64,000 bases of DNA from Paractinoplanes maris (GTDB lineage: Bacteria; Actinomycetota; Actinomycetes; Mycobacteriales; Micromonosporaceae). The notes beneath the pieces were generated by a model. That model worked only from the letters and a program-made list of their open reading frames with translations, had not been told where the DNA came from and searched no databases. Location: assembly GCF_023544465.1 (NCBI RefSeq), contig NZ_JALPVL010000001.1, forward strand, positions 186,001 to 250,000, given 5' to 3'. A program made the position numbers and the translations under genes. Positions 52,469-62,940 of the stretch are shown piece by piece (within the stretch, counting starts at the first letter, position 1; the number at the start of each line of letters is the position of its first letter).

Positions 52469-53749
52469 ATGTTGGTCGACGTGCAGCAGCTCGGTGAAGA
52501 CGCGGCGAAGCTCGCCGCGGCTTCGGTGTGGCCGCTGGCCGACGACGAGCTGACCGGCACGCTGCGAGCGGCCTACCGCCTCGAGCAGGCCGCCGCAGCC
52601 CTGCAGGTGCGACTGGTGCAAGAGGTGACCGCCCGCGATCTGCCTGCCGCGCACGGCCACCGCGGCACGGCCCGATGGCTGCGCAGTCTGCTCACCCTCG
52701 ATCCGCAGCCGGCGCGGGAGCTGGCCGACCGCGCCGCCACCCTCGACCGGCATCCCACCGTGCAGCAGGCGGTTCTGGACGGCCGCACCGATCTGCGGCA
52801 GGCCACCGTGATCGCGGCGACCATCCATGACCTGCCCGAGGCCCTCGCCGAGATCGACGAGATCAGCCTGGCCGACGCCGCCGCGCTCGCCCGGCAGGCC
52901 GAGGACACGATGATCGAGATGGCCGGCCGCTTGTCGGCCTTCCAGCTGCGCCGGGTCGGTGAGCGGATCGTCGCGCACGTGGCCCCCGCTCTGGCCGAGC
53001 GGGTCGATCAGGTTGCGCTGGCCCGGCAGGAGACCCGCGCCCGCCGGCACCGTGGCCTCACCCTGTCGCTGCCGGTCGACGGCCTGGTGCGGCTGTCCGG
53101 GATGCTCACCGTGGAGGACGCGGCCACAGTGCAGGCTGCTCTGCACCCGTTGTGCGGACCGATGCCCGCCGACGACCGATCACCGGCGCAGCGCCGCGCC
53201 GACGCCCTGACCGACATCTGCCGGTTGGCCTTGAGCACCGCGACCCTGCCCGCCGACGGTGGCGAATTGCCGCAGCTGGCGATCACGGTCGCGTACGACC
53301 CACTCACGCGCACCCTCGGCACCGCCACCACCGACACAGGTGTCCGGTTGCCGGCCGAGGCTGCCCGCCGGTTGGCCTGTGACGCCCGGATCCTGCCGAT
53401 CGTGCTCGGTGGCGCCGGGCAGATCCTCGACGCCGGCCGCACCCGCCGACTCGCCGGCGGTCCGCTGCGACGGGCCCTGCACATCCGTGACCGCGGCTGC
53501 GCTTTCCCCGACTGCGATCGGCCGCCCCGATGGACCGACGCGCATCACATCACCGCCTGGACCGACGGCGGCCCGACGAGCTTGGACAACCTGGTCCTGC
53601 TCTGCCGCCACCACCACCGCGTGGTTCACCATCCCACCGCCGGCTGGCGGATCCGCCTGGGCGAGGACAGCCTCCCCGACTTCATCCCTCCGCCCACGAT
53701 CGATCCTGAGCAACTCGCCCGCCGCAACCTGTTCCACCGACGCCAATGA
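52469..53749 (+). CDS. DUF222 / HNH endonuclease-domain protein (13E12 type)
   Basis: A 426-residue protein from the ATG at 52469 (MLVDVQQLGEDAAKLAA), the usual family start; upstream in-frame ATGs overlap the SOS box. The N-terminal DUF222 domain is about 1-290. The HNH nuclease motif at about 345-405 reads CAFPDCDRPPRWTDAHHITAWTDGGPTSLDNLVLLCRHHH. This family is abundant in actinobacteria (13E12 repeats in Mycobacterium), and some copies are reported to be LexA-controlled. Role unknown: damage response, homing or phage defence have all been considered for HNH proteins. Isolated gene, not an insertion sequence. Confidence 0.88.
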   Translation: MLVDVQQLGEDAAKLAAASVWPLADDELTGTLRAAYRLEQAAAALQVRLVQEVTARDLPAAHGHRGTARWLRSLLTLDPQPARELADRAATLDRHPTVQQAVLDGRTDLRQATVIAATIHDLPEALAEIDEISLADAAALARQAEDTMIEMAGRLSAFQLRRVGERIVAHVAPALAERVDQVALARQETRARRHRGLTLSLPVDGLVRLSGMLTVEDAATVQAALHPLCGPMPADDRSPAQRRADALTDICRLALSTATLPADGGELPQLAITVAYDPLTRTLGTATTDTGVRLPAEAARRLACDARILPIVLGGAGQILDAGRTRRLAGGPLRRALHIRDRGCAFPDCDRPPRWTDAHHITAWTDGGPTSLDNLVLLCRHHHRVVHHPTAGWRIRLGEDSLPDFIPPPTIDPEQLARRNLFHRRQ

Positions 53750-53865
53750 CAACCACGCCGACCGCACCCGTTCGCCGCAGCGCCCGTTCACCACCCGGAT
53801 GCCGGCTACCCGGATGCCAGTACCCGGCCGAACCAGCACCGGCCAACCCCGCATGGTTTCCGGGA

Positions 53866-54222
53866 TCAGGCGGCGAAGGTCTGGGGCAGGACGCCGTCGT
53901 CCCAGAGGGTGTCCAGATGGTCCAGGAATCCGACCAGGCTGCGTTCGAGCTCGCGGCGCTCGCCGGCCGGCAGGGCGGCCAGCGGGTCGCTGAAGACGAG
54001 GCCCTCCGGGTGTTTGGCCCGGGTGCCGACGAACTTGCGGCACGACGAGCACCAGACGTAGCTCACCAGGGTGGGCCGGCGGGCGTTCTCGGGGGCGTTG
54101 ACGTAGGCCCGCAGGGTCTTCTCGCCGCACGCGGGGCACTCGCGCTCGCCGGGGGACGCGAAGAAGCTCTCGCCCTGCGTCATGGCCGCCACCTGGTCAC
54201 CGGAGAAGCTGTCCCAACTCAC
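53866..54222 (-). CDS. Small zinc-ribbon protein, unknown
   Basis: A protein of about 118 residues with one zinc ribbon (ECPACG near residue 29 and WCSSC near 58), an N-terminal SWDSFSGDQVAAM and a C-terminal helical part (LAALPAGERRELERSLVGFLDHLDTLWDDGVLP). The start is ambiguous: a GTG at 54222, preceded by GATACGGT (possible leaderless -10), or an ATG at 54252. No known function recognised. The 116-bp gap downstream to the HNH gene holds nothing clear. Confidence 0.7.
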   Translation of the reverse strand: MSWDSFSGDQVAAMTQGESFFASPGERECPACGEKTLRAYVNAPENARRPTLVSYVWCSSCRKFVGTRAKHPEGLVFSDPLAALPAGERRELERSLVGFLDHLDTLWDDGVLPQTFAA

Positions 54223-54257
54223 CCCGGCACCGTATCCCGCCGGGGACGGCATGGGGG

Positions 54258-55361
54258 TCAGGCCTGGTCCAGTGCCGCGGTCAGGTCGGCCAGGAGGTCC
54301 ACCGTGTCCTCGATTCCGCAGGACAGGCGGACGAAGCCGGGTGAGGTGTCGTCGCCCCACTGGGCCCGGCGGTCGGCCGTCGTGTGGACGCCGCCGAACG
54401 ACGTGGCCGCGAAGACGAGGGCGGCCGCGGTCAGGAAGCGGGCCACCCGCTGGGCGTCGCCCAGGTCGAACGAGACGACCCCGGGGATGCGGCGCATCTG
54501 GCGGGACGCCACGTCGTACGACGGATCCGAGTGCAGGCCGGGCCAGCGCACTCCGGTCACGTCCGGGCGACCGCTCAGGAGGGCGGCCACGGCGGCCGCG
54601 TTCTGGCTCTGGCGGGCCAGGCGCAGGTCGAGGGTGGCGATCGAGCGGTGGGCCAGCCACGCGTCGAAGGCGCCGGGGACGGCCCCGGTGTGCTTGCGCC
54701 AGGTCTCGATCTTGTCGTACACCGCGTCGTCGTTGGTCGAGACGTAGCCCAGGAGCACGTCGGAGTGGCCGGTCAGCGCCTTGGTGCCGGAGGCGACGAC
54801 CAGGTCGGCCCCGAGGGCCAGCGGGTTCTGTCCCAGTGGCGTGGCGGTGGTGTTGTCCACGGCGACCAGCGCGCCGGCCGCGTGCGCGGCCGCGGCCACC
54901 GCGGTGATGTCGCAGACGTCGAGGCCGGGGTTGGCCGGGGTTTCGAGCAGCACCAGACGTACGCCGGTGAAGTCCGGATACGGTCCGGCGGTGGGGGCCA
55001 CGACTGTGGTCACCCCGAGGTCGCGCAGGGTGCTCTCGGCGAAGCTGCGCACCGTGAAGTATCCGTCGGAGGGCAGGACCACGGTGTCGCCACTGCGCAG
55101 CACCGAGAGCAACAGGGCGGTGATCGCCGCCTGGCCGCTCGCGAAGGCCAGCGTACGGCCGCCTTCGAGCTCGCCGATGGCCGACTCGAGCAGGCGGCGG
55201 GTCGGGTTGTCCGGACGCCCGTACCCGTTGTCGCCGATCTGCCCCTGCTCGGGGTCGAGGTGATAGGGCGCCGCGAAGACCGGCCCGGGCAGGAACGGAT
55301 CCCCCGCCTCGGCCTCCGGCAGTCCGGCGTGCACAACCCGCGTTCCGTCCGAGTAGCTCAT
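54258..55361 (-). CDS. PLP-dependent cystathionine gamma-lyase-type enzyme
   Basis: A 367-residue Cys/Met-metabolism enzyme: YGRPDNPTRRLLESAIGELEGG, FASGQAAI, ETPANPGLDVCDI, and the PLP lysine in SGTKALTGHSD (Lys194). Family members interconvert cystathionine, homocysteine, cysteine or O-acetylhomoserine; the exact reaction is not certain. GGAGAAC precedes the ATG. It lies in the insert between ddl and gpsA. Confidence 0.88.
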   Translation of the reverse strand: MSYSDGTRVVHAGLPEAEAGDPFLPGPVFAAPYHLDPEQGQIGDNGYGRPDNPTRRLLESAIGELEGGRTLAFASGQAAITALLLSVLRSGDTVVLPSDGYFTVRSFAESTLRDLGVTTVVAPTAGPYPDFTGVRLVLLETPANPGLDVCDITAVAAAAHAAGALVAVDNTTATPLGQNPLALGADLVVASGTKALTGHSDVLLGYVSTNDDAVYDKIETWRKHTGAVPGAFDAWLAHRSIATLDLRLARQSQNAAAVAALLSGRPDVTGVRWPGLHSDPSYDVASRQMRRIPGVVSFDLGDAQRVARFLTAAALVFAATSFGGVHTTADRRAQWGDDTSPGFVRLSCGIEDTVDLLADLTAALDQA

Positions 55362-55392
55362 CTTGTTCTCCGTAAAAGGAACGGGCCGAGGC

Positions 55393-56388
55393 TCATTCCG
55401 GCTTGATCTCGCGGCCCATCAGCAGTTTGACGGCCACCCGCGGGTCCACTCCCTCGTGGCACACGCGCTCGACCTGCTCGGTGATCGGCACCTCGACCGC
55501 GTGGGCGCGGGCCAGATCGCGGATCGCCAAGCAGCTCTTGACTCCCTCGGCGGTCTGCCGGGCGGCCGCCTGAGCCTGCTCCAGAGTCTTACCCAGGCCC
55601 AGTTGCTCGCCGAACGTGCGGTTGCGCGACAGTGGCGACGAACACGTGGCGACCAGGTCGCCCAGCCCGGCCAGACCGGCGAAGGTGAGCGGGTCGGCAC
55701 CGAGTGCCACGCCCAGACGGGCGGTCTCGGCCAGGCCGCGGGTGATCAGGGACGCTTTTGTGTTGTCGCCCAGTCCCATGGCGGCGGCCATCCCGTACGC
55801 GAGGGCGATCACGTTCTTGACGGCGCCACCCAGTTCGCAGCCGACCACGTCCTCGCTCGTGTAGGGACGCATGTAGGGCAGCGCGATCGCGTGCTGCACG
55901 GCCCGGCACCGGTCGTGGTCGGTGCCGGCCACCACGGTTGCGGCGGGCTGCTCGGCGGCGATCTCGGGCGCCAGGTTGGGGCCCGAGACGACCACCACCC
56001 GGCTGGCGTCGACCCGGGCGGTCTCGACGATCACCTGGCTCATCCGCTTGGTGGTGCCGAGCTCGATGCCCTTCATCAGCGAGACGATCGTCGAGCCGGG
56101 CTCGAAGGCGCCCGCCCACTCGGCGAGGTTGCCGCGCAGAGTCTGTGACGGCACCGCGATGGCCACGATCTCGGCCCCGGCCACCGCCTCGGCGACGTCG
56201 CCGGTGGCGGTGATGCGCTCGGGCAGTTTGAGCCCGGGCAGCGCGCCCTCGTTGAGGTGGTGGTCGCGGATCGAGGCGACGACGGCCTCGCGCCGGGCCC
56301 ACATCGTGACCTCGGCCCCGGCCTCGGCCAGCATCTTGGCGAAGGCCGTGCCCCAGGCACCGGCCCCGATCACCGCGGCCCGGCTCAT
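55393..56388 (-). CDS. gpsA: NAD(P)-dependent glycerol-3-phosphate dehydrogenase
   Basis: A 331-residue Gps[61 protein letters not shown] (catalytic lysine) and [11 protein letters not shown]. It makes glycerol-3-phosphate for phospholipids. The ATG at 56388 overlaps the acyltransferase stop (ATGA), so the two form one phospholipid unit. Confidence 0.96.
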   Translation of the reverse strand: MSRAAVIGAGAWGTAFAKMLAEAGAEVTMWARREAVVASIRDHHLNEGALPGLKLPERITATGDVAEAVAGAEIVAIAVPSQTLRGNLAEWAGAFEPGSTIVSLMKGIELGTTKRMSQVIVETARVDASRVVVVSGPNLAPEIAAEQPAATVVAGTDHDRCRAVQHAIALPYMRPYTSEDVVGCELGGAVKNVIALAYGMAAAMGLGDNTKASLITRGLAETARLGVALGADPLTFAGLAGLGDLVATCSSPLSRNRTFGEQLGLGKTLEQAQAAARQTAEGVKSCLAIRDLARAHAVEVPITEQVERVCHEGVDPRVAVKLLMGREIKPE

Positions 56389-57131
56389 CCGAGGTCCTCG
56401 GTGCGCGACAGGCCCTCGGTGCGCGAGATCGGGCGGCGCGGCCGGTCGTAGAGGACGGCCGGCGGCTTCTCGCCGCGCAGGTCGCCGAGGAGGACGCTGA
56501 TGTCCTGCATGATCGCGTCGGTCATCTGCTCGAGCACGGCCCGGGTCGGGGTGGCCCCGGCCCACTGGCTCAGGTCCACCGGCCGGCCGGTGGTGACGGT
56601 CACCTGCGTACGCCGGAAACGCAGTTTGCTCGTCCGCGGGTCGAAGATCTGCTCCGCTCCCCAGTTGGCCATCGGGATCACCGGAGCTCCGGTGACCAGG
56701 GCCAAGCGGGCCGCCCCGGTCTTGCCGCGCATCGGCCACAGGTCGGGCTCGCGGGTGGTCGTGCCCTCGGGGTAGATGACCACGACACCGCCCTGCTGGA
56801 GGGCGTCGACGAGCACGTCGAGGGACTTCACCGCCTCGACACTGCCGCGTTCGACGGGGATCTGCTGGACCTTGCGGAGAAAGCCGCCGAGCAACGGCAC
56901 CTTCCACAGGCTGGCCTTGCCCAGGAAGCGGGGCCAGCGGCCGGCACTGAAGATGTAGTAGCCGACGACGACCGGGTCGAAGTGTGACACGTGGTTGGGC
57001 GCGATGATGACGCCGCCGGACGGCGGGATGTTCTCCTTGTTGAGCCACGTCCGCTTGGTCCAGACCTTCAGCGTCGGGATCACCAGGAACGCCGCGAAAC
57101 GTCGCCAGAATCCGAGCCTGCGGTGTGCCAC
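56385..57131 (-). CDS. plsC: 1-acylglycerol-3-phosphate acyltransferase
   Basis: A 248-residue PlsC-type acyltransferase: NHVSHFD (HX4D), [33 protein letters not shown] (EGT motif) and PVIPMANWG. It makes phosphatidic acid. The GTG at 57131 is chosen for its AGGGGGAGCC site; an ATG 69 bp upstream is possible. The C-terminal tail (residues 225-248) is nonconserved. Confidence 0.92.
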   Translation of the reverse strand: MAHRRLGFWRRFAAFLVIPTLKVWTKRTWLNKENIPPSGGVIIAPNHVSHFDPVVVGYYIFSAGRWPRFLGKASLWKVPLLGGFLRKVQQIPVERGSVEAVKSLDVLVDALQQGGVVVIYPEGTTTREPDLWPMRGKTGAARLALVTGAPVIPMANWGAEQIFDPRTSKLRFRRTQVTVTTGRPVDLSQWAGATPTRAVLEQMTDAIMQDISVLLGDLRGEKPPAVLYDRPRRPISRTEGLSRTEDLG

Positions 57132-57299
57132 GGCTCCCCCTGCCCCCTGCTCGGGCGGCGTGTCCCCGCCACTCCGTCGTCGTACCTGCGACGAAATCAT
57201 GCCTGCTCGAAGCCTGCGGTACCAGGCAGGGGTCCTTACCGAGGGCGGCCGGGCCCAGCAGGCCAGGGCCGCACGAGCAGGCCAAGTAGGCTCGGCGCA

Positions 57300-58025
57300 A
57301 TGAGGCGGGACTGGACGGCAGTCATGCCGGTCAAGCGGCTGGGTGTGGCGAAGAGCCGGCTGCGGGGTGCGGTGCCGGCCGCCCGGCACAGCGACCTGGC
57401 GCTGGCGATGGTGCGCGACACCGCCACCGCGGTGCTGGCCGCCCGCGCGGTGGCCGAACTGCTGGTGGTGACCGACGACCCGGTCACCGCCGCGGCGGTG
57501 ACAGCCCTGGGCGCCCGCGTCGTGCCGGACCGCCCGGCGGCCGGGTTGCCGCCGGACCGCCCGGCGGCCGGGTTGCCGCCGGACCGCCCGGCGGCCGGGT
57601 TGAACGCAGCCATGCGGTACGGCGCGGACGAGGTGGCCGGCACCGGCCGCCACCGCTTCGTGCTGGCCGGCGATCTGCCCGCCCTGCGCGCCGAGCAGCT
57701 CGACGCGGCCCTGGCCGGAGCTGAGGCGCCGGCTGAGGCGCCGGCCGAGGCGGGCCGCAGTTTCGTGGCGGACGCCGCCGGCAGCGGCACCGTGTTGCTC
57801 GCGGTGGCGCCCGGCGGGCCGCTCGACCCGCACTTCGGCGTCGGCTCGGCGGCGGCGCACGCGGCCTCCGGCGCGCACCCGCTGGACGGCGACTGGCCGG
57901 GCCTGCGGCAGGACGTCGACACCCCGGCCGACCTGCTCACCGTCCTCGGGTTGGGGGCCGGACCGCACACTTGCGCGCTTCTGCGTGATGTGGGACTCAA
58001 GGTGGCCTGCGTCTCGGCCGCGTGA
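57300..58025 (+). CDS. cofC: 2-phospho-L-lactate/PEP guanylyltransferase (F420 synthesis)
   Basis: A 241-residue CofC/Fbi[53 protein letters not shown], and a final DVDTPADL. It activates phosphoenolpyruvate or phospholactate with GTP for coenzyme F420. Residues 76-102 are three tandem copies of PDRPAAGLP where relatives have one, inserted just before NAAM. The ATG at 57300 has no ribosome site and may be leaderless. Next to ppk1, as in Mycobacterium (Rv2983-Rv2984). Confidence 0.93.
   Translation: MRRDWTAVMPVKRLGVAKSRLRGAVPAARHSDLALAMVRDTATAVLAARAVAELLVVTDDPVTAAAVTALGARVVPDRPAAGLPPDRPAAGLPPDRPAAGLNAAMRYGADEVAGTGRHRFVLAGDLPALRAEQLDAALAGAEAPAEAPAEAGRSFVADAAGSGTVLLAVAPGGPLDPHFGVGSAAAHAASGAHPLDGDWPGLRQDVDTPADLLTVLGLGAGPHTCALLRDVGLKVACVSAA
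57525..57605. repeat. Three 27-bp tandem repeats inside cofC
   Basis: Exact copies at 57525 and 57552, and a third at 57579 differing only in its last codon (AAC for CCG). In frame, nine codons each. Confidence 0.95.
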
Positions 58026-58041
58026 CCGGTAGCGTCGGGGT

Positions 58042-58239
58042 ATGCAGGGAACCATCGCGACCTTCGACCCGGGCTCCCGCAGCGGCACACTGCTGCTCGA
58101 CGACGGCACTGAGCTGGCCTTCGACGCCCCCGCCTTCGACGGCTCCGGGCTGCGGAAACTCCGCCTCGGCCAGCGGGTGGACATCGACGGCGGCGAGGAC
58201 GGCCAGGTCCGCCAGGTGAGAATTCCGGGGGTCCGCTGA
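58042..58239 (+). CDS. Small cold-shock-like (OB-fold) protein
   Basis: A 65-residue protein: MQGTIATFDPGSRSGTLLLDDGTELAFDAPAFDGSGLRKLRLGQRV, a cold-shock-domain layout (G.I..FD..S.SG.LL.DDG..L.F) but without the aromatic RNA-binding motifs of CspA (KGFGFI/VFVH). It probably binds no RNA in the usual way, or binds weakly. It sits 16 bp after cofC on the same strand. Confidence 0.75.
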   Translation: MQGTIATFDPGSRSGTLLLDDGTELAFDAPAFDGSGLRKLRLGQRVDIDGGEDGQVRQVRIPGVR

Positions 58240-58293
58240 ATCGCGTGAGCCGTGCTCGTTTCACGTTTCGCGGAAAACGGCAATGATGGTGCG

Positions 58294-60567
58294 ATGCAGA
58301 CCTCGCCCCGGAGCCCGGAGACCCGCCGGCGTGGCCCGAACGGCCGCTTTCTTCCTCGCCCGACCCCCGACAATCCGGCCGATCCGGCGCCCGTGAGCGA
58401 GAACGTGGTGGCCGCAACGGAAGATCTGATACCGACGGAGCCAGTGGTGACCACCAGCATCGAGACACCCGACCTGATCGAGCAGCCCGAGCGGCCGGAG
58501 CTGCCCGAGGACCGCTTCCTCAACCGGGAGCTCTCCTGGCTCGACTTCAACGCCCGCGTGCTGACGCTGGCCGAGGACCCGGGGACCCCGTTGCTCGAGC
58601 GGGCCAAGTTCCTGGCCATCTTCGCCAGCAACCTGGACGAGTTCTACATGGTGCGGGTGGCCGGCCTGAAGCGGCGGCTCAACGCCGGCCTGCCGATGCG
58701 CGGCGGTGACCGCTCCTCGCTGCGCAACCAGCTCGAGATGATCTCGCAGCGCACCGCGGATCTGGTGACCCGGCACTCGGCCTGCTTCTCCGACGAGGTG
58801 CGGCCGAAGCTGTCGGCCGAGGGCATCGAGATCGTGACGTGGGCCGACCTCGACGCCCCGGAGCGCGAGCGCCAGCGCACCTATTTCCGTGAGCAGGTCT
58901 TCCCGGTGCTGACGCCGCTCGCGGTCGACCCGGCGCACCCGTTCCCGTACATCTCGAACCGGTCCTTGAACCTGGCGGTCGTGCTGCGGGACCCGGACGA
59001 CGCCGGGGGCGAGTTGTTCGCCCGGATAAAGGTTCCCAACAACGTGCCGCGGTTCGTGACCGTGCAGAACGACAGCCGGGCGGCCCGTTTCCTGCCCGTC
59101 GAGGAGCTCATCGCGGTCCACCTCGACCAGCTCTTCCCGGGCATGCAGCTGCAGGAGTGGCACCTGTTCCGGGTCACCCGCAACGCCGAGCTCGAGGTCG
59201 ACGAGGACCGCGACGAGGACCTGCTGCAGGCGCTGGAGCGCGAGTTGGCCCAGCGCCGCTTCGGTCCGCCGGTGCGCCTCGAGGTGGCCGCCTCGATCAG
59301 CGACCACGTTCTCGACCTGCTCGTGCGCGAGCTCGACGTGGTCGGCTCGGACGTGCAGCGCGTGCCCGGCCTGCTCGACATGTCGGCCCTCTGGCAGGTT
59401 TTCGGGGAGTGTGACCGCGATGACCTCAAGGACCGCCCTTTCGTCCCGGCGACCCATCCGCAGCTGGCCGACGGCGAGGTGCCGCGGAGCGTATTCAACC
59501 GGCTGCGCGAGAGTGACATCCTGGTCCACCACCCCTACCACTCGTTCTCGACGAGCGTTCAGCGCTTCATCGAGCAGGCCGCGGCCGACCCCAACGTGCT
59601 GGCCATCAAGCAGACGCTCTACCGCACCTCGGGCGACTCGCCGATAGTGGACGCGCTAGTCGACGCGGCCGCCGCCGGCAAGCAGGTGGTGGTGCTGGTC
59701 GAGGTGAAGGCGCGCTTCGACGAGGTGGCCAACATCGCCTGGGCGCGGACGCTGGAGCGGGCCGGCTGCCACGTCGTCTACGGCCTGGTGGGTCTCAAGA
59801 CCCACTGCAAGACCGCTCTGGTCGTACGCCAGGAGGGCAACCAGATCCGGCGCTACTGCCACATCGGCACCGGCAACTACCACCCCAAGACCGCCCGGCT
59901 CTACGAGGACTTCGGCATGCTGACCGCCGATCCCGAGGTCGGCGCCGACGTCACCGACCTGTTCAACGTCCTCACCGGCTACAGCCGTCAGCGGTCCTAC
60001 CGCCGTCTGCTGGTGGCCCCGCACGGCGTACGCCAGGGTCTGATCGAGCGGATCGAGGAGCAGGCCCGCGTCGCCCGGGAGGGCGGCCCGGCGCTGGTGC
60101 AGATCAAGGTGAACTCGCTGGTCGACGAGGAGACCATCGACGCGCTTTACCGGGCCTCGCAGGACGGCGTCAAGGTCGACCTGATCATCCGCGGCATGTG
60201 CGCGCTGCGGCCCGGCGTGAGCGGCCTGTCGGACAACATCCGGGTCCGCTCGATCGTCGGCCGCTTCCTCGAGCACTCGCGGGTGTTCCGGTTCGGCGCC
60301 GGGGACGACGCGGAGTACTGGATCGGCTCGGCCGACATGATGCACCGTAACCTCGACCGCCGGGTCGAGGCGCTGGTGCGGGTGACCCTGCCGACCGCGC
60401 GCGAGGAGTTGCGCTATGTTCTCGACCTGTCGATGAGCGACGGCACCGAGGGCTTCGACCTGGCCGGTGACGGCACCTGGCACCGCAACCCGGGCAACCT
60501 CACCGACCCGCACGTCCACCTGCAGGAAGCCCTGCTGCGCCGGGTCATCGGCAAGCCGGTCAAGTGA
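58294..60567 (+). CDS. ppk1: Polyphosphate kinase 1
   Basis: A 757-residue PPK1 from the ATG at 58294. After a nonconserved 70-residue N-terminus it has [30 protein letters not shown], and the PLD-type active site with the phosphorylated His504 in LKTHCKTAL and a second His661 in [10 protein letters not shown]; the ending has [15 protein letters not shown]. It makes polyphosphate from ATP. Its stop overlaps the next GTG (GTGA). Confidence 0.96.
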   Translation: MQTSPRSPETRRRGPNGRFLPRPTPDNPADPAPVSENVVAATEDLIPTEPVVTTSIETPDLIEQPERPELPEDRFLNRELSWLDFNARVLTLAEDPGTPLLERAKFLAIFASNLDEFYMVRVAGLKRRLNAGLPMRGGDRSSLRNQLEMISQRTADLVTRHSACFSDEVRPKLSAEGIEIVTWADLDAPERERQRTYFREQVFPVLTPLAVDPAHPFPYISNRSLNLAVVLRDPDDAGGELFARIKVPNNVPRFVTVQNDSRAARFLPVEELIAVHLDQLFPGMQLQEWHLFRVTRNAELEVDEDRDEDLLQALERELAQRRFGPPVRLEVAASISDHVLDLLVRELDVVGSDVQRVPGLLDMSALWQVFGECDRDDLKDRPFVPATHPQLADGEVPRSVFNRLRESDILVHHPYHSFSTSVQRFIEQAAADPNVLAIKQTLYRTSGDSPIVDALVDAAAAGKQVVVLVEVKARFDEVANIAWARTLERAGCHVVYGLVGLKTHCKTALVVRQEGNQIRRYCHIGTGNYHPKTARLYEDFGMLTADPEVGADVTDLFNVLTGYSRQRSYRRLLVAPHGVRQGLIERIEEQARVAREGGPALVQIKVNSLVDEETIDALYRASQDGVKVDLIIRGMCALRPGVSGLSDNIRVRSIVGRFLEHSRVFRFGAGDDAEYWIGSADMMHRNLDRRVEALVRVTLPTAREELRYVLDLSMSDGTEGFDLAGDGTWHRNPGNLTDPHVHLQEALLRRVIGKPVK

Positions 60568-61451
60568 GCCTGGGAGATCGAGTGACCGACACCGTCCGAG
60601 CCGCCGGCGGCGTGCTGATCCGCGACGACCGGGTGTGTCTCGTGCACCGTCCGCGCTACGACGACTGGGCGCTGCCCAAGGGCAAGCTCGACGGCGACGA
60701 GCACCCGATTCTCGGCGCCGTGCGAGAGGTGCGGGAGGAGACGGGCTGGAACGCCCGGGTGCGGGCCGCGCTGCCCCTGGTGGCTTACACGCTGCCCGAC
60801 GGCCGCCGCAAGACGGTCGACTACTGGCTGATGGAAGCGGTCGGCGAGGGCGGACCGGTGCTGGACACCGACGAGGTCGACCGGGTCGAGTGGCTGCCGT
60901 TCGACGAGGCCGCGGCCCGGCTCAGCTACGACGACGAGCGGGCCGTGCTCCAGCACGCCGCCGCCCTGCCCGCGATCACCTCGGTGGTGGTGCTGGTGCG
61001 GCACGCGCACGCCGGCGAGCGCAAGAAGTGGTCGGGCAACGACGCGCTGCGCCCGATCGACGCGCAAGGGCAGTCCGAGGCCGAGTTGTTCGCCGCGCTG
61101 TGCGGCCCGATCGGCCCCGAGCGGCTCGTCTCGGCGACGCCGTTGCGGTGCAAGCAGACCCTGGAACCGCTCGCCGCAGCGCGCGGCAACCTGCCGATCG
61201 TGGTGGACGGCGCCTTCGCCGAGCCGGCCGAGGCCGACGAGGCCCCGGCCAAGGCCAAGCTGGCCGCGCAGCGCCTGCTCGATCTGCGTTCCGGCGGCCT
61301 GCCGGCGATCTGCAGCCAGGGCAAGATGATCCCGCACCTGATCGCCGCCCTGCTCGACGAGGCCGACGAGACGCCCTACAAGACGGCCAAGGGCGAGTCC
61401 TGGTTGCTCACCTGGGCCGGCGAGCGGCTGCTCGAGCCGGCTCGGCTCTGA
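60564..61451 (+). CDS. Nudix hydrolase fused to a histidine-phosphatase domain (MutT1-like)
   Basis: A 295-residue protein. The Nudix domain (about 10-130) carries [23 protein letters not shown], a full Nudix box. The histidine-phosphatase domain (about 145-290) has [15 protein letters not shown]. This is the layout of mycobacterial MutT1, which removes 8-oxo-dGTP and diadenosine polyphosphates. Translationally coupled to ppk1. The last 44 bp overlap the convergent membrane-protein gene. Confidence 0.93.
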   Translation: MSLGDRVTDTVRAAGGVLIRDDRVCLVHRPRYDDWALPKGKLDGDEHPILGAVREVREETGWNARVRAALPLVAYTLPDGRRKTVDYWLMEAVGEGGPVLDTDEVDRVEWLPFDEAAARLSYDDERAVLQHAAALPAITSVVVLVRHAHAGERKKWSGNDALRPIDAQGQSEAELFAALCGPIGPERLVSATPLRCKQTLEPLAAARGNLPIVVDGAFAEPAEADEAPAKAKLAAQRLLDLRSGGLPAICSQGKMIPHLIAALLDEADETPYKTAKGESWLLTWAGERLLEPARL

Positions 61452-61833
61452 CCACCGGGACCGGGTCGGCCCGCCAGTAGCCGAGCAGGTCGCCGGTGAG
61501 CCACCGGGCCCGCCAGAGCTCGTCCTCGCGCGGCTCCCAGTCGCGCAGGGGCAGCAACGACAGCCGCCAGCCGAGCACACAGACCAGATACCAGTTGTAG
61601 AGCGGGATCAGACCCAGCCACGCGTCCCGCCGCCGGTACGAGGTCCACGGTGCCAGGACCCGCACGGCGAGTGCGGCCCAGGCCCCGGTCACCAGCCAGT
61701 CGAGCAGAGGCGACCCGGTGTACCGCTCGGCCAGCCCGCCGAGCGTCCAGCCCGGCACCACCGCGGCCGCGAAGACCAGCGCGGCGATCAGTGACCGGCC
61801 GACCAGCCCACGCGGCGATGCGTCACGCCCCAT
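61408..61833 (-). CDS. Small membrane protein, unknown
   Basis: A protein of about 141 residues with three to four hydrophobic segments (SLIAALVFAAAVVPGWTLGG, LLDWLVTGAWAALAVRV, AWLGLIPLYNWYLVCVLGW) and a basic C-terminus. The ATG at 61833 is taken because TAGCGT lies 8 bp upstream (leaderless pattern); an ATG at 61866 or 61875 is also possible. No family recognised. Confidence 0.65.
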   Translation of the reverse strand: MGRDASPRGLVGRSLIAALVFAAAVVPGWTLGGLAERYTGSPLLDWLVTGAWAALAVRVLAPWTSYRRRDAWLGLIPLYNWYLVCVLGWRLSLLPLRDWEPREDELWRARWLTGDLLGYWRADPVPVVRAEPARAAARRPR

Positions 61834-61882
61834 GTCCGCAGACGCTAGGCGGGCCACGGCATCCATGACCGGCACACGCGAA

Positions 61883-61911
61883 AGGCGTCCACCGTTCGGG
61901 TGGACGCCTTA
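61883..61911 (-). terminator. Terminator after the HU gene
   Basis: A 12-bp stem (AAGGCGTCCACC / GGTGGACGCCTT) with a 5-nt loop, 30 bp after the stop codon of the HU gene, followed on that strand by TTTCGCG. The short region between holds no gene. Confidence 0.85.
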
Positions 61912-61941
61912 TCGGCCGTGCATGGAGCTCTCCAGGGGGAT

Positions 61942-62784
61942 CTAGCGGGACTTACGGGCCGTGCTCGTGGCACGAGCCCGAGCCGGAGTCGCAGCGGTCG
62001 CCGCGGTGGTGGTCTTGCGGGCGGTCGTCTTCTTGGCAGCCGCCGTCTTGGTGGCGGTGCTCTTGGCCGGAGCCGCCTTGGTCGCGGCCGTCTTCTTGGC
62101 GGCCGTCGCCTTGGTGGCGGTGGTGGCCTTGGCGGCCGTCGCCTTCGTGGCGGTGCTCTTGGCCGGAGCGGCCTTGGTCGCCGCCGTCTTCTTGGCCGCC
62201 GTCGCCTTGGTGGCGGTGGTGGCCTTGGTGGCGGTGCTCTTGGCCGGGGCGGCCTTGGTGGCCGTCGTCTTCTTGGCCGCCGTCGTCGTCTTGGCGGCGG
62301 TGCTCTTGGCCGGAGCTGCTTTGGTCGCGGCCGTCTTCTTCGCTGCGGTCGACTTCGCCGCGGGGGTGGTGGTGCTCTTGGCCGGAGCCGCCTTGGTCGC
62401 GGCCGTCTTCCGCGCCGTGGTCGCCTTGGCGGCGGGCGCGGTGGCGGTGGCGGTGGCGGTGGCCTTGGTGGCCGTAGCCTTCTTGGCCGGGGCGGCGGCC
62501 TTGGCGACCTTGCCACTCGCGACCATCTCGCGGAAGGCCGTGCCGGGCTTGAAGGCCGGCACAGACGTTTTCTTCACTTTCACCGGCTCGCCGGTGCGCG
62601 GATTACGTGCCGTCCGCGCATTGCGTGCCCGCTTCTCGAAGACGCCGAAGCCGGTGATGGCCACTCGGTCGCCCTTGGTGACTGCGTTCTCCACCTCGCT
62701 GATGACAGCTTCAAGAGCGGCCGTAGCCGTCTTGCGGTCACCCAGTCGGGCTGCGAGCGCCTCGATGAGCTCGGCCTTGTTCAC
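61942..62784 (-). CDS. hup: HU nucleoid protein with long Lys/Ala/Thr tail
   Basis: A 280-residue HupB/HupS-type protein from a GTG with [55 protein letters not shown] (DNA-binding arm), [14 protein letters not shown]. Residues 1-92 are the HU domain. The remaining 188 residues repeat [17 protein letters not shown] blocks, an H1-like tail; the actinobacterial relative HupB has a shorter one of the same type. It compacts DNA. The 217-bp upstream region contains AT-rich TTGACA and a GACAC-N8-GTGTC inverted repeat. Confidence 0.95.
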   Translation of the reverse strand: MNKAELIEALAARLGDRKTATAALEAVISEVENAVTKGDRVAITGFGVFEKRARNARTARNPRTGEPVKVKKTSVPAFKPGTAFREMVASGKVAKAAAPAKKATATKATATATATAPAAKATTARKTAATKAAPAKSTTTPAAKSTAAKKTAATKAAPAKSTAAKTTTAAKKTTATKAAPAKSTATKATTATKATAAKKTAATKAAPAKSTATKATAAKATTATKATAAKKTAATKAAPAKSTATKTAAAKKTTARKTTTAATAATPARARATSTARKSR

Positions 62785-62940
62785 GATTTTCCTCCCGAAC
62801 GTGAGAACTGAGGCTCGTAGGGGTCTTCTCCGTCGATTCGAGCCCCACTGGCCCAATGCGAGCCATTCTGCGCGCACCGTATGCCCTCTGACCAGCGGAC
62901 ACAAACATTCGTGTCAAAAAACCCCTTGTGTTGCAACGAA

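Noticed and set aside
57201..58631. Upstream extension of the acyltransferase frame antisense to cofC
   Set aside because: No similarity, opposite to a well-supported gene; the GTG at 57131 has an excellent ribosome site.
62830..62940. GACAC-N8-GTGTC inverted repeat as an operator of the HU gene
   Set aside because: Five-bp arms in an AT-rich stretch occur by chance and no regulator is suggested.
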